From: Nonomuraea cypriaca
Lineage (GTDB): Bacteria; Actinomycetota; Actinomycetes; Streptosporangiales; Streptosporangiaceae
Direction of reading: 5' to 3'
Assembly (NCBI RefSeq): GCF_015645445.1
Contig: NZ_JADOGI010000016.1
Coordinates: forward strand, 1-64,000
DNA length: 64,000 nucleotides
The notes below the pieces were generated by a model. The model saw nothing but the letters and a program-made list of their open reading frames with translations, did not search any database and was not told the DNA's origin. Positions 9,268 through 16,624 of this stretch are shown here, piece by piece; the stretch's first letter is position 1, and each line of letters begins with the position of its first letter. Both the position numbers and the translations under genes were made by a program.

Positions 9268-9858
9268 CTACGCGGGAGGTTTGTTACAGATTCCGCGCAG
9301 CCAGTTCCGCAGCAGCCGGTGGCCGTGTTCGGACAACACGGACTCGGGGTGGAACTGGATGCCCTCGATGGGCGCCCACCGGTGGCGCAGCCCCATGATG
9401 ACGCCGTCCCGCGTGCGGGCCGTCACCTCCAGCACGTCGCCGGGCACGGTGTCGGGCCGCACGGCCAGCGAGTGGTAGCGGGTCATCCGCACCGGCGTGG
9501 GCAGCGTCTCGAACACGCCCTTGCCGTCGTGGGAGATGGCGCTGGTGCCGCCGTGGACGAGTTCGGGTGCGCGGGACACGGTGGCGCCGTACGCGACGGC
9601 GATGGCCTGGTGGCCCAGGCACACGCCGAGCAGGGGCAGGCCTTGCTCGGCCGCGTGGTGGACCAGGGGCATGCTCACACCGGCCGCCTCCGGGGTGCCG
9701 GGGCCCGGGCTGATGAGGACGCCGTCGAAGCCGCCGGCGTCGCGTACGCTCACGTCGTCGCGGGACCGCACGTCACAGTCGGCGCCCAGGGCGCGCAGGT
9801 ACTGCACGATCGTGTGGACGAAGCTGTCGTGGTTGTCCACGACCAGCACGCGGGTCAT
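9268..9858 (-). CDS. pabA: Glutamine amidotransferase, aminodeoxychorismate/anthranilate synthase component II
   Basis: 196-residue class I glutamine amidotransferase. The nucleophile Cys sits in LLGVCLGHQAIA, the His/Glu pair in FHPESV, and the oxyanion loop in SPGPGTPE. It releases ammonia from glutamine for chorismate amination in folate (or tryptophan) synthesis. Its position between pknB and a sortase is conserved in actinobacteria, where it is usually annotated PabA/TrpG. Its ATG overlaps the stop of the small upstream membrane-protein gene. Confidence 0.9.
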   Translation of the reverse strand: MTRVLVVDNHDSFVHTIVQYLRALGADCDVRSRDDVSVRDAGGFDGVLISPGPGTPEAAGVSMPLVHHAAEQGLPLLGVCLGHQAIAVAYGATVSRAPELVHGGTSAISHDGKGVFETLPTPVRMTRYHSLAVRPDTVPGDVLEVTARTRDGVIMGLRHRWAPIEGIQFHPESVLSEHGHRLLRNWLRGICNKPPA

Positions 9859-10013
9859 CTTCGTACGGTCACCTCGTCGAGCGTCACCAGGGGCTCCATG
9901 AGCGGGAACACGACATACCAGAGTACGGCCACCACGGCAGCGACCAGCACGGCGGCCGTCAGCACCCGGGTGCGCCCGCGGCCGGGCAGCCTGCGCCAGA
10001 GCCAGGGATACAT
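9855..10013 (-). CDS. Small single-pass membrane protein (52 aa)
   Basis: A 52-residue protein beginning MYPWLWRRLPGRGRTR, with a basic N-terminus, one hydrophobic helix (about 18-38, AAVLVAAVVAVLWYVVFPLM) and a short outward tail. AAGGAG lies 5 bp before the ATG. The stop overlaps the pabA start (ATGA), and the start lies one base after the sortase stop, so it is the middle cistron of a sortase-small protein-pabA operon. I recognise no family. Coding is supported by the SD and by perfect packing. Confidence 0.75.
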   Translation of the reverse strand: MYPWLWRRLPGRGRTRVLTAAVLVAAVVAVLWYVVFPLMEPLVTLDEVTVRR

Positions 10014-10014
10014 G

Positions 10015-10671
10015 TCACTCCTTCCTCGGCTCGGTCGTCTTCAGCACGCCGTAGACGATGAGGCGCTGGGCGGCCGAGTATTCGGGATGGCAGGTGGACA
10101 GGGTGATGAAGGCGCGGATGGGGCGGATGTCGGGCTTGCCGGGCACGGGGGCGAGCACGTCGATCTCGTCGGGCTCCACGATGTCCTGGGAGGTGACGCG
10201 GTAGGTGTAGCGGGCCTCGCGGGCCTCCACGACGATCTCGTCGTCGCGTTCGAGATCGTCGATCTCGTTGAACGGCGCCGCGTACGTCGTCCGGTGCCCC
10301 GACACCACGAAGTTGCCGATCTGGCCCGGCATCGCGCTGTCGGGGTAGTGTCCCGGGCCGCTCTTCAGGTGCTCGGCGTCGACGCCCTCGACCACGGCGT
10401 ACTCGTAGTCGCGGCCCAGCCTGGGGATGCGTAGCAGGGCGACGGCCTTGCCCAGCTCGATGCGTTCGAGGTGGCCGCGTTCCCTGGCCTGCAACTCGCG
10501 CTGGAGCAGCAGTTGCCGGCTCTGGGTGTAGGCACCGGTCCCCCAGAGCAGGTAGGCGCAGAAGAGCATGAGGATCAGGCCCGCGGTGATGCTGATCTCC
10601 CCCATGGCCCGGAGCATGGCCCGCATGCGGTCAGGGTATTCCGGCACGAAGCGGGGACCGGGGATCGCCAT
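10015..10671 (-). CDS. Class E sortase
   Basis: 218 residues. An N-terminal membrane helix (about 27-47) is followed by a sortase fold with the catalytic His in SGHRTTY, the Cys in TLSTCHPEYS and the Arg in AQRLIVYG. Class E sortases of high-GC Gram-positives cleave LAXTG-like motifs and attach proteins to the wall or assemble pili. The start is uncertain: no good SD precedes ATG 10671, and internal Met codons just before the membrane helix are alternatives. It is the first gene of the minus-strand operon with the small protein and pabA. Confidence 0.9.
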   Translation of the reverse strand: MAIPGPRFVPEYPDRMRAMLRAMGEISITAGLILMLFCAYLLWGTGAYTQSRQLLLQRELQARERGHLERIELGKAVALLRIPRLGRDYEYAVVEGVDAEHLKSGPGHYPDSAMPGQIGNFVVSGHRTTYAAPFNEIDDLERDDEIVVEAREARYTYRVTSQDIVEPDEIDVLAPVPGKPDIRPIRAFITLSTCHPEYSAAQRLIVYGVLKTTEPRKE

Positions 10672-10770
10672 GGCGTGCGCGTGGCGACTATCCTGGCCCC
10701 CTATTCAACTACGCTTATCGAAGAGCCTGTGGACGATCCGGAAGCCCAGGCCCTCAGCAGGAGTTATCCA

Positions 10771-11016
10771 GTGCCCAAGTCGAAGGCTCGCAAGAAGGCG
10801 GTTTACACCCCGCCGCAGAGAACCCAGCAGGTAAAGGTCAGCCCCCGCTGGCTGGCGCCCACGATGGTCGCGTCATGGATCATCGGCATCCTGTGGATCG
10901 CGATCTACTACGTCGCACCGCAGGCGCCCTTCTTCAGCGACCTCCAGAACTGGAACCTGCTGATCGGGTTTGTTTTCATCATCTTCGGTGTGGTGCTTTC
11001 CACCCGCTGGCGTTAG
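10771..11016 (+). CDS. crgA: Cell division protein CrgA
   Basis: 81-residue inner-membrane protein with a basic N-terminus (PKSKARKKAVYTPP) and two membrane helices (about 30-50 and 60-78), ending VVLSTRWR, the classic CrgA layout. It regulates Z-ring and septal assembly by binding FtsZ and FtsI-type proteins. GTG 10771 is preceded by CAGGAG. It diverges from the sortase operon. Two DnaA-box-like repeats begin at the base after its stop. Confidence 0.93.
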   Translation: MPKSKARKKAVYTPPQRTQQVKVSPRWLAPTMVASWIIGILWIAIYYVAPQAPFFSDLQNWNLLIGFVFIIFGVVLSTRWR

Positions 11017-11040
11017 TTTTTTCCACAGTTTTTTCCACAG
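11017..11040 (+). repeat. Tandem 12-bp repeat containing two DnaA-box-like sites
   Basis: TTTTTTCCACAG occurs twice in perfect tandem (11017-11028 and 11029-11040), starting immediately after the crgA stop. Each copy contains TTTTCCACA, which fits the relaxed DnaA box TTWTNCACA. The 12-bp spacing is about one helical turn. The T-runs could also help termination. Function is inferred only from the motif. Confidence 0.6.
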
Positions 11041-11052
11041 CCTGGGGAAGGT

Positions 11053-11940
11053 TCAGCTCGCACCGCTCAGGATGGCCGACGTCCTGACCACCACGAGCAC
11101 GCCCAGCAGAACGAACGCTCCCGCGAGCGTCAGCACGTGCCAGAGGGTCCGGTTGCTCTTGGGGGCGTAGGCCAGCGCCCCCGCCAGCAGCGTCCCGACG
11201 ATCAGGCCGCCGACGTGGCCGGTCCAGCTGATCCGGGCGTTCGAGGAGAGCAGCGGGAAGATGAAGGTGATGGCCAGGTTGAGCGCGATGACCACGCCGA
11301 TGCCGCGTACGTCCAGCTTGAGCTTGCGCCCCACCACGAAGACGGCGCCGAACATGCCGAAGACGGCTCCCGAGGCGCCGACCGTGATCGTCGGCATCGG
11401 GTCGAGCCAGAAGCCGAGCACCGACCCGCCGAGCGCGCTGAGCAGGTAGACGGCCAGGAAACGGAGATGTCCGAAGGCCCGCTCGAGATAGGGGCCGATC
11501 GCGAAGATGGCCCAGCCGTTGAAGAGGAGGTGCAGCGGACTGCCCGCGTCGTGCACCAGGGCCACGGTGAGCAGCCGGTGATACTCGCCGAGGGCCACCG
11601 CCGGCTGGAACATCGCCAGGGCCGCCGTGACCGCGCTGCCCGCCAGCAGCTGGGCGCCGAAGACGAGCGCGGTGATGCCGAGGATGGCCCACGTGACGTA
11701 CGGCGTGCGGACGATGTTGCCGCCGAAGGCGGTCTTGGCCTGGCGGATGCCGCGGTTGCCCTCGGCCACGCACTCGGGGCACTGGAAGCCCACGGCGGCG
11801 TCGCGCATGCAGTCGGGACAGATCGGGCGATCACAGCGCTGGCACCGGACCCAGGTCTCCCTGCTGGGATGCCGGTAGCACGTGGGCACCGCCTCTGCGG
11901 GCTGCTCGGGCTGCGGGGGTGGGGGCGGCTGGCTGGTCAT
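11053..11940 (-). CDS. Rhomboid family intramembrane serine protease
   Basis: 295 residues. The N-terminal region has a B-box-like zinc motif with paired cysteines (CQRCDRPICPDCM and FQCPEC). Six or seven membrane helices follow. The catalytic serine lies in GASGAVFG and the partner His in TGHVGGLIVG. It cleaves membrane-embedded substrates; the zinc-binding head is common in actinobacterial members near crgA. The final helix and tail resemble family members of the same length. Confidence 0.92.
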   Translation of the reverse strand: MTSQPPPPPQPEQPAEAVPTCYRHPSRETWVRCQRCDRPICPDCMRDAAVGFQCPECVAEGNRGIRQAKTAFGGNIVRTPYVTWAILGITALVFGAQLLAGSAVTAALAMFQPAVALGEYHRLLTVALVHDAGSPLHLLFNGWAIFAIGPYLERAFGHLRFLAVYLLSALGGSVLGFWLDPMPTITVGASGAVFGMFGAVFVVGRKLKLDVRGIGVVIALNLAITFIFPLLSSNARISWTGHVGGLIVGTLLAGALAYAPKSNRTLWHVLTLAGAFVLLGVLVVVRTSAILSGAS

Positions 11941-12217
11941 GACCGAAGCCTATGGCTTGTGCGCGCGTGCCGCGTGTCCCCGCGACCGGCCCCCCTCCGA
12001 CACGGCCCTGAGGGCGCTTTGCGGGGCTGTATGGGGCTTGTGGGGGCCGAATAGGCACTTCGGCTGCCCTGGTGGCCTTCGGGTGTCTGGTGGCCTTCTG
12101 GCGCCCGCACATGGGACTCGGCGCTCGTGGGGGTGGCCGCGGGCGGTGCTGCCGCGCGGCGGGGCAGCGTGTACGCCGCCCCGCCGCGTGGCGGCAGGGC
12201 GCATGGCCCCGGTGGCG

Positions 12218-12754
12218 TCAGCCCTGGACGCGGTCGATGGTGACCGATTCCAGTATGACGTCCTCGACCGGCCGGTCGCGGCCGTCCGTACGGGTCTTGC
12301 CGATGGCGTCGACCACGTCCTGCCCCTCGAGGACCTCGCCGAAGATGGAGTGCTTGCCGTTGAGGTGGGGCGTCGGCACGAGCGTGATGAAGAACTGCGA
12401 GCCGTTGGTGCCCTTGCCGAAGCGGATGCCCGCGTTGGCCATGGCCAGCAGGTAGGGGCGGTTGAAGTAGAGATCCGGGTGGATCTCGTCGTCGAACTCG
12501 TAGCCGGGGCCACCGATGCCCTGGCCGAGCGGGTCGCCGCCCTGGAGCATGAAGCCGGAGATGACCCGGTGGAAGATCGTGCCGTCGTAGTAACGGCCGG
12601 TGCTCTTCTCACCGGTGCCCGGGTGCGTCCATTCGCGGCCGCCTTCGGCGAGCTCCACGAAGTTTCGCACCGTTTTCGGGGCCTTGTTGGGGAAGAGTTC
12701 TACCTTGATATTGCCGCGATTGGTCTGCAGGTTCGCGATCAGCTTCTCAGCCAC
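12218..12754 (-). CDS. ppiA: Peptidyl-prolyl cis-trans isomerase, cyclophilin type
   Basis: 178-residue cytoplasmic cyclophilin without a signal peptide. Diagnostic stretches are [30 protein letters not shown] and the [10 protein letters not shown] loop. It catalyses proline isomerisation in protein folding. The gene lies near crgA and the rhomboid gene, the usual order close to the actinobacterial origin. The 277 bp between it and the rhomboid gene hold no convincing gene. Confidence 0.94.
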   Translation of the reverse strand: MAEKLIANLQTNRGNIKVELFPNKAPKTVRNFVELAEGGREWTHPGTGEKSTGRYYDGTIFHRVISGFMLQGGDPLGQGIGGPGYEFDDEIHPDLYFNRPYLLAMANAGIRFGKGTNGSQFFITLVPTPHLNGKHSIFGEVLEGQDVVDAIGKTRTDGRDRPVEDVILESVTIDRVQG

Positions 12755-12911
12755 GAGACAGCTGCCCCCCTCTATGCACAGGGTTAGTTCGTCATGTTTT
12801 GAGGACTATGGCCGTACGGCCATCCGGGCCATCCTCCCACGACCGGCCATGATTGAGCCGCCTTGTCCAGGGAAGGTCAGGCACGGGGCCCCAACGACAG
12901 GGGAGGTTGTC

Positions 12912-13412
12912 GTGTCCCTGACACTGAGAAAACGCCGCGTGGCCATGGAGAGACCCACCACGTGGACGGGCCGGATGAAGGCCCAGGCCGTGCGAACCGG
13001 CCACCGGATGGCGCCGATGGCGGACCAGGCAAGAGTGGCCGCCGCCCAGCGCTTCGAAGACGCCCGCTACTGGGCGGCGCCGCGGCTGCATTCCGCGGCA
13101 CACGGGTTCGAGGGCCAGGTCGCGCCCAAGGTCAGCTCCATGCTGTCCGCGGCGGCCAGGAAGATCGACCCGAAGCCGTCGCAGTCGCGGCGGTGGCCGA
13201 TGTTCATGTTGCTGTCCGGCCTCGCTGTGGGCTCGATCGGCTACATGTTCTACCGGCGCAATGCCCAGCAGTGGACCGAGCACATGAAGGATTCCGCATC
13301 CGATGCGTCACGCTGGGTCGGCGAGAAGGCTGACAGAACCACCGAGTCCGCGGACCGGATGGCGGCCAATGTGTCGAACCAGGCGGATGAAGCGTCACGC
13401 AAGATGCCGTGA
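12912..13412 (+). CDS. Single-pass membrane protein, DUF5324-like
   Basis: 166 residues from GTG 12912, preceded by GGGGAGGT. The charged N-terminal two thirds contain predicted amphipathic helices with Ala-rich and APKV segments. One membrane helix (about 98-118, FMLLSGLAVGSIGYMFY) is followed by a hydrophilic tail. The layout and the place next to ppiA resemble DUF5324 proteins of Streptomyces and relatives. No function is known. A strong bidirectional terminator follows. Confidence 0.75.
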   Translation: MSLTLRKRRVAMERPTTWTGRMKAQAVRTGHRMAPMADQARVAAAQRFEDARYWAAPRLHSAAHGFEGQVAPKVSSMLSAAARKIDPKPSQSRRWPMFMLLSGLAVGSIGYMFYRRNAQQWTEHMKDSASDASRWVGEKADRTTESADRMAANVSNQADEASRKMP

Positions 13413-13431
13413 TTCCGCCAAATTTCATGCG

Positions 13432-13468
13432 AAAGCGCGCCCTCGATCTCGGATCGAGGGCGCGCTTT
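13432..13468. terminator. Bidirectional terminator hairpin
   Basis: A perfect 16-bp stem, AAAGCGCGCCCTCGAT (13432-13447) and its complement (13453-13468), closes a 5-nt loop. A and T tails on the two arms make it work both ways. It follows the DUF5324-like gene and lies about 110 bp past the minus-strand secreted-protein gene. Confidence 0.9.
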
Positions 13469-13579
13469 CGCCGTCCCCCGTTGACGGCCTGCCGCTCACG
13501 GAACGTCGAAGGGCCCGGGCGGCTCAGGGTGCTCCTGGAGCCGGACGAGCATGGCCTGTCCTCCGGCCTCCTGTGACGG

Positions 13580-14071
13580 CTACTCGGCCTTCTTGCAGAT
13601 GACCTTCACGGGCTTGGCCACGCCCTCGGGCACGTCGGCGCCGGGCTCGGCAGGCTGCGCGCGAACGGCATCCTCGGAGGGCACCGCACGCCTCCCGTCC
13701 GGGAACTCATCGGCCGGGAGCGGCTTGGCCGGCACCACGTCGCCCTCAGTGACACGAGAGAGCTCCACCGTCTCGTCCGACCTGACGCCGGGCTTGACCT
13801 CGATCGGCTTCCCGTCCCGCCCGAGCACCTTGACCGGCTTGCCTTGCTCCAGCCTGAACGCCTTGCCCGGCTCGGCCTTGGTCACCTTTCCGTCCCGGTC
13901 GAGCTTCATGGGCTGCTTGAACTCGGCCACCTCGATGGGCTTGCCGTCGCTGGTCATGCAGGTCACCTTGCCGCCGGCGGGCGGGGCCTCGTCGGCCATG
14001 GCGGAGCCGGCCAGGCCGGTGATGGCGAGCACGGCTGCCGCTCCGAGCACCGCGAGACGTCGCTTGTACAT
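13580..14071 (-). CDS. Secreted hypothetical protein
   Basis: 163 residues with a clear Sec signal peptide (KRR, then hydrophobic AVLGAAAVLAITGLAGSAMA, cleavage after AMA). The mature part is polar and repeats short DGKPIEV units (CMTSDGKPIEV, LGRDGKPIEV). It has two cysteines, near the start (VTCM) and near the end (VICKK). No family is recognised. It diverges from the two-component system at 14247, and the shared spacer carries repeats, so it may be a target of that system. Confidence 0.75.
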   Translation of the reverse strand: MYKRRLAVLGAAAVLAITGLAGSAMADEAPPAGGKVTCMTSDGKPIEVAEFKQPMKLDRDGKVTKAEPGKAFRLEQGKPVKVLGRDGKPIEVKPGVRSDETVELSRVTEGDVVPAKPLPADEFPDGRRAVPSEDAVRAQPAEPGADVPEGVAKPVKVICKKAE

Positions 14072-14097
14072 GAATTCTCCTTACGAGATCGTCGAAT

Positions 14098-14149
14098 CAC
14101 TGGGAATCGGTCGACCACTGGAGTCGGTCGACCACTGGGATCGGTCGGA
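14098..14149. repeat. Three tandem 17-18 bp units in a divergent promoter
   Basis: Units CACTGGGAATCGGTCGAC, CACTGGAGTCGGTCGAC and CACTGGGATCGGTCGGA run head to tail between the secreted-protein gene and the response regulator. Copies of this spacing suit binding by a dimeric regulator such as the adjacent OmpR-type protein, but this is inference. Confidence 0.6.
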
Positions 14150-14184
14150 CGACCCCGAGACTGGACCGGCGCGCCTGAAGCGAT

Positions 14185-14212
14185 CCTGAAGAGGCCCTAA
14201 ATGATCTTCAGG
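14185..14212. promoter_or_regulatory. Inverted repeat upstream of the response regulator
   Basis: CCTGAAGA and TCTTCAGG are separated by 12 bp, with a further CCTGAAG at 14174-14180 and GGCTTTAGG downstream. This lies 35-60 bp before the response-regulator start and is a candidate operator or autoregulation site. Confidence 0.45.
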
Positions 14213-14246
14213 TTGGCTTTAGGTGCGCTCCGGCACTCTGGTCGGT

Positions 14247-14918
14247 GTGCGAGTGCTACTGGTGGAGGACGAGGAGCGGCTGGCCGACCTGGTCAAGGGC
14301 GGGCTGGCGGGCGAGGGTTTCGCGGTGGACGTGGCGCACGACGGCCGCGACGGGTTGTGGATGGCCACCGAGAACACGTACGACGTGATCGTCCTGGACG
14401 TGATGCTGCCCAGGATGAACGGGTACGCGGTCTGCTCCCGGCTGCGCAAGGCGGGCGACTGGACGCCGATCATGATGCTCACCGCCAAGGACGGCATCTA
14501 CGACGAGGCCGAGGCGCTCGACAACGGGGCCGACGACTACCTGGCCAAGCCGTTCTCGTACGTGGTGCTGCTGGCCCGGTTGCGCGCGCTGGTTCGGCGG
14601 GGAGGGCGTGAGCGGCCGGTGTCGATCAGCGTCGGCGACCTGGTGATCGACCCGGCCGGGCTGCGGTGCCGTCGGGGTGAGGTGGCGATCGGGCTGACGC
14701 CGAAGGAGTTCGCGGTGCTGCACGCGCTCGCCCGGCGGGCCGGGGAGGTGGTGTCCAAGAGCGAACTGCTGGCCCAGGCGTGGGACTTCTCCTACGACGG
14801 CGACCCGAACATCGTCGAGGTCTACATCAGCGCCCTGCGCCGCAAGATCGACGGGCCGTTCGGCCGTACGACGCTCATGACGGTGCGCGGGGCCGGCTAC
14901 CGGTTGGAGGCGGCGTGA
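14247..14918 (+). CDS. OmpR/PhoB-type response regulator
   Basis: 223 residues. The receiver domain (about 1-115) has the acidic pocket VEDEE, the phosphoacceptor Asp in VIVLDVMLP, and the conserved Lys in LAKPFS. The C-terminal winged helix (about 130-220) ends with ISALRRKID and VRGAGYRLEA. GTG 14247 starts at the conserved VRVLLVEDE; no SD is visible, and CACTCT seven bases upstream could be a -10 box of a leaderless transcript. It is coupled to the kinase gene by a four-base GTGA overlap. Confidence 0.92.
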   Translation: MRVLLVEDEERLADLVKGGLAGEGFAVDVAHDGRDGLWMATENTYDVIVLDVMLPRMNGYAVCSRLRKAGDWTPIMMLTAKDGIYDEAEALDNGADDYLAKPFSYVVLLARLRALVRRGGRERPVSISVGDLVIDPAGLRCRRGEVAIGLTPKEFAVLHALARRAGEVVSKSELLAQAWDFSYDGDPNIVEVYISALRRKIDGPFGRTTLMTVRGAGYRLEAA

Positions 14919-15008
14919 ACTGGCAGCGGCTGTTCGCCGGGCTGTCCTCTGGAGGCGGCGTGAGCCGGGGACGGGTGTCCGCCGGGCTGTCCTCTGGAGG
15001 CGGCGTGA
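14906..15008 (+). repeat. Triplicated SD-start region at the kinase 5' end (45-bp period)
   Basis: GGAGGCGGCGTGA occurs at 14906, 14951 and 14996, exactly 45 bp apart. Each copy holds an SD-like GGAGG and an in-frame GTG (14915, 14960, 15005). The unit extends over the encoded (R/G)VSAGLSSGGGVS motif. Since 45 is a multiple of three, all three starts give the same kinase with N-terminal extensions of 0, 15 or 30 residues. Confidence 0.9.
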
Positions 15009-16333
15009 GCTGGGCGCGGGTGTCCGCCGGGCTCTCGTCGGTGCGGTTGCGGGCGACGGCTGCGGCGACGCTGGTGGTGGCTCTGGTCCTGGGCGTCGTG
15101 GCGCTGGTGCTGGTCGGGACCCTGCGCGGCACGCTGGAGGGCAACGCGGGCGCGGAGGCGGTCAAGAAGGCCGAGGCGGTGGCGCCGTACGCGGAGACTC
15201 TGAAGATCGGCGAGAACGGCGAGCCGGGTCTGAGCGCCACGGTGAAGCCCGCCAAACTACTCCAGATCTCCGGCAAGGACGGCGACCTGTACATGCGCCA
15301 GGGCGGCGTGGCCGGGGTCGCCGATCCCGACGTCATGCTGACAAAGGAGGAGGCCGCCTCGTCCGAGTGGGCGCGGCCGCACCAGTACGCCGTCGCCGGG
15401 GTCAAGGTGACCACCGCCGACGGCCCGGCCATGGTGTGGTCGCGCGTCTCCCTGGCGGGGGCCGAGGACGCGCTGCGGACGCTGTACGGGGCGCTGCTGC
15501 CAGGCGTGCCAGGCGTGCTGATCGTGGTGGCCGGGATGACGTGGTTCTCGGTGGGCCGCGCGCTCGCCCCCGTGGCCGCGATCCGGGCCAAGGTCGCCGA
15601 CATCACCGCCAGGGACCTGCACCAGCGCGTTCCCGTACCACGGTCCAAGGACGAGGTCGCGGCGCTGGCCACCACCGTGAACGGCACGCTCGACCGCCTG
15701 GAGACCGCCGTGGAGCGGCACAAGCGGTTCGTCGCCGACGCGGCCCACGAGTTGCGCAGCCCCATCGCCACCCTGCGCGCCCGCCTGGAGCTGGCACCGC
15801 CGAGCGAGCTCACCCGCGAGGCCCTGTCCGACGTCGAACGCCTGCAGTCCCTGGCGGCCGATCTGCTCATGCTGGCCAAGCTGGACGCGGGCGAGCCGCT
15901 GCGCACGGGCGAGCTGGACCTGGGCCAGGTGGCCGCCGAGGAGTCCCTGCGGACCAGGCGGCGGCCCGAGGTGCGGCTGGAGCTGGACGTGCAGCCCGAC
16001 GTGGTGATGAACGGCTCCCGCGCGCATCTCGACCGCCTGGTGACCAACCTGACCGACAACGCGGTACGGCACGCCGCGTCCACCGTACGAATCCGCGTGC
16101 GGGCCGAGGGGGACCAGGCCGTGCTGGAGGTGCTTGACGACGGCCCTGGGATCCCCGTGGGGCAGCGCGAGGCGGTGTTCGACCGGTTCACCAGGCTGGA
16201 CGAGGCCCGGGCCAGGGACGCGGGCGGCGCCGGGCTCGGGCTGCCGATCGCGCGCGACATCGCGCTCCTGCACCAGGGCACCCTCGTGTACGCGGACGGC
16301 GGCTTCGTCGCTCGGTTCCCCCTGCTCGCGTGA
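14915..16333 (+). CDS. Two-component sensor histidine kinase
   Basis: Up to 472 residues. After a repeated 15-residue N-terminal leader come a first membrane helix (about 48-70), an extracytoplasmic sensor region, a second helix (about 190-212), a HAMP linker, a HisKA box with the phosphoacceptor His in AAHELRSPIATL, and a HATPase domain with N-box NLTDNAVRH and G-boxes DDGPGIP and GAGLGLPI. It pairs with the response regulator whose stop it overlaps. GTG 14915, 14960 and 15005 are all possible starts. Confidence 0.92.
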   Translation: MNWQRLFAGLSSGGGVSRGRVSAGLSSGGGVSWARVSAGLSSVRLRATAAATLVVALVLGVVALVLVGTLRGTLEGNAGAEAVKKAEAVAPYAETLKIGENGEPGLSATVKPAKLLQISGKDGDLYMRQGGVAGVADPDVMLTKEEAASSEWARPHQYAVAGVKVTTADGPAMVWSRVSLAGAEDALRTLYGALLPGVPGVLIVVAGMTWFSVGRALAPVAAIRAKVADITARDLHQRVPVPRSKDEVAALATTVNGTLDRLETAVERHKRFVADAAHELRSPIATLRARLELAPPSELTREALSDVERLQSLAADLLMLAKLDAGEPLRTGELDLGQVAAEESLRTRRRPEVRLELDVQPDVVMNGSRAHLDRLVTNLTDNAVRHAASTVRIRVRAEGDQAVLEVLDDGPGIPVGQREAVFDRFTRLDEARARDAGGAGLGLPIARDIALLHQGTLVYADGGFVARFPLLA

Positions 16334-16502
16334 AAGGGTCCCCCGGCCACCGCGGAAGGCTCGCGACCGGCCGACGGTGAGCGGCCGGCGAGGGGTCGGC
16401 ACGCTGTCCCTGCAGTGGTTCATCGACTCAAAGACACATATCCTCGTAATGTCCGCGTGTCGCGTTCTTGCCCGTCTTGTTACCGCGACGGGCGACAAAT
16501 TA

Positions 16503-16546
16503 GCCATTCACGTGGACGCCGTCCCGAGCCGAATCACGTGAATGGC
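16503..16546. other. Perfect 12-bp inverted repeat with 20-bp spacer
   Basis: GCCATTCACGTG (16503-16514) and CACGTGAATGGC (16535-16546) are exact complements. The element lies in the 240-bp space between convergent genes, just before a normal terminator. It has no T-tract of its own. It could be a protein-binding site or a structured RNA end. Nothing else is visible in 16334-16574. Confidence 0.6.
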
Positions 16547-16574
16547 ACCTCAGGCGAAGAGACGGACAATAGAA

Positions 16575-16608
16575 AAACCCCCGCCTTTGCGGTGCAGGGC
16601 GGGGGTTT
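16575..16608. terminator. Terminator between convergent genes
   Basis: AAACCCCCGCC (16575-16585) pairs with GGCGGGGGTTT (16598-16608) around a 12-nt loop. On the minus strand the hairpin ends in a T-run and lies 17 bp past the secreted-protein gene. It can also stop read-through from the histidine kinase. Confidence 0.85.
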
Positions 16609-16624
16609 CTCGGTCGAAGAAGGG

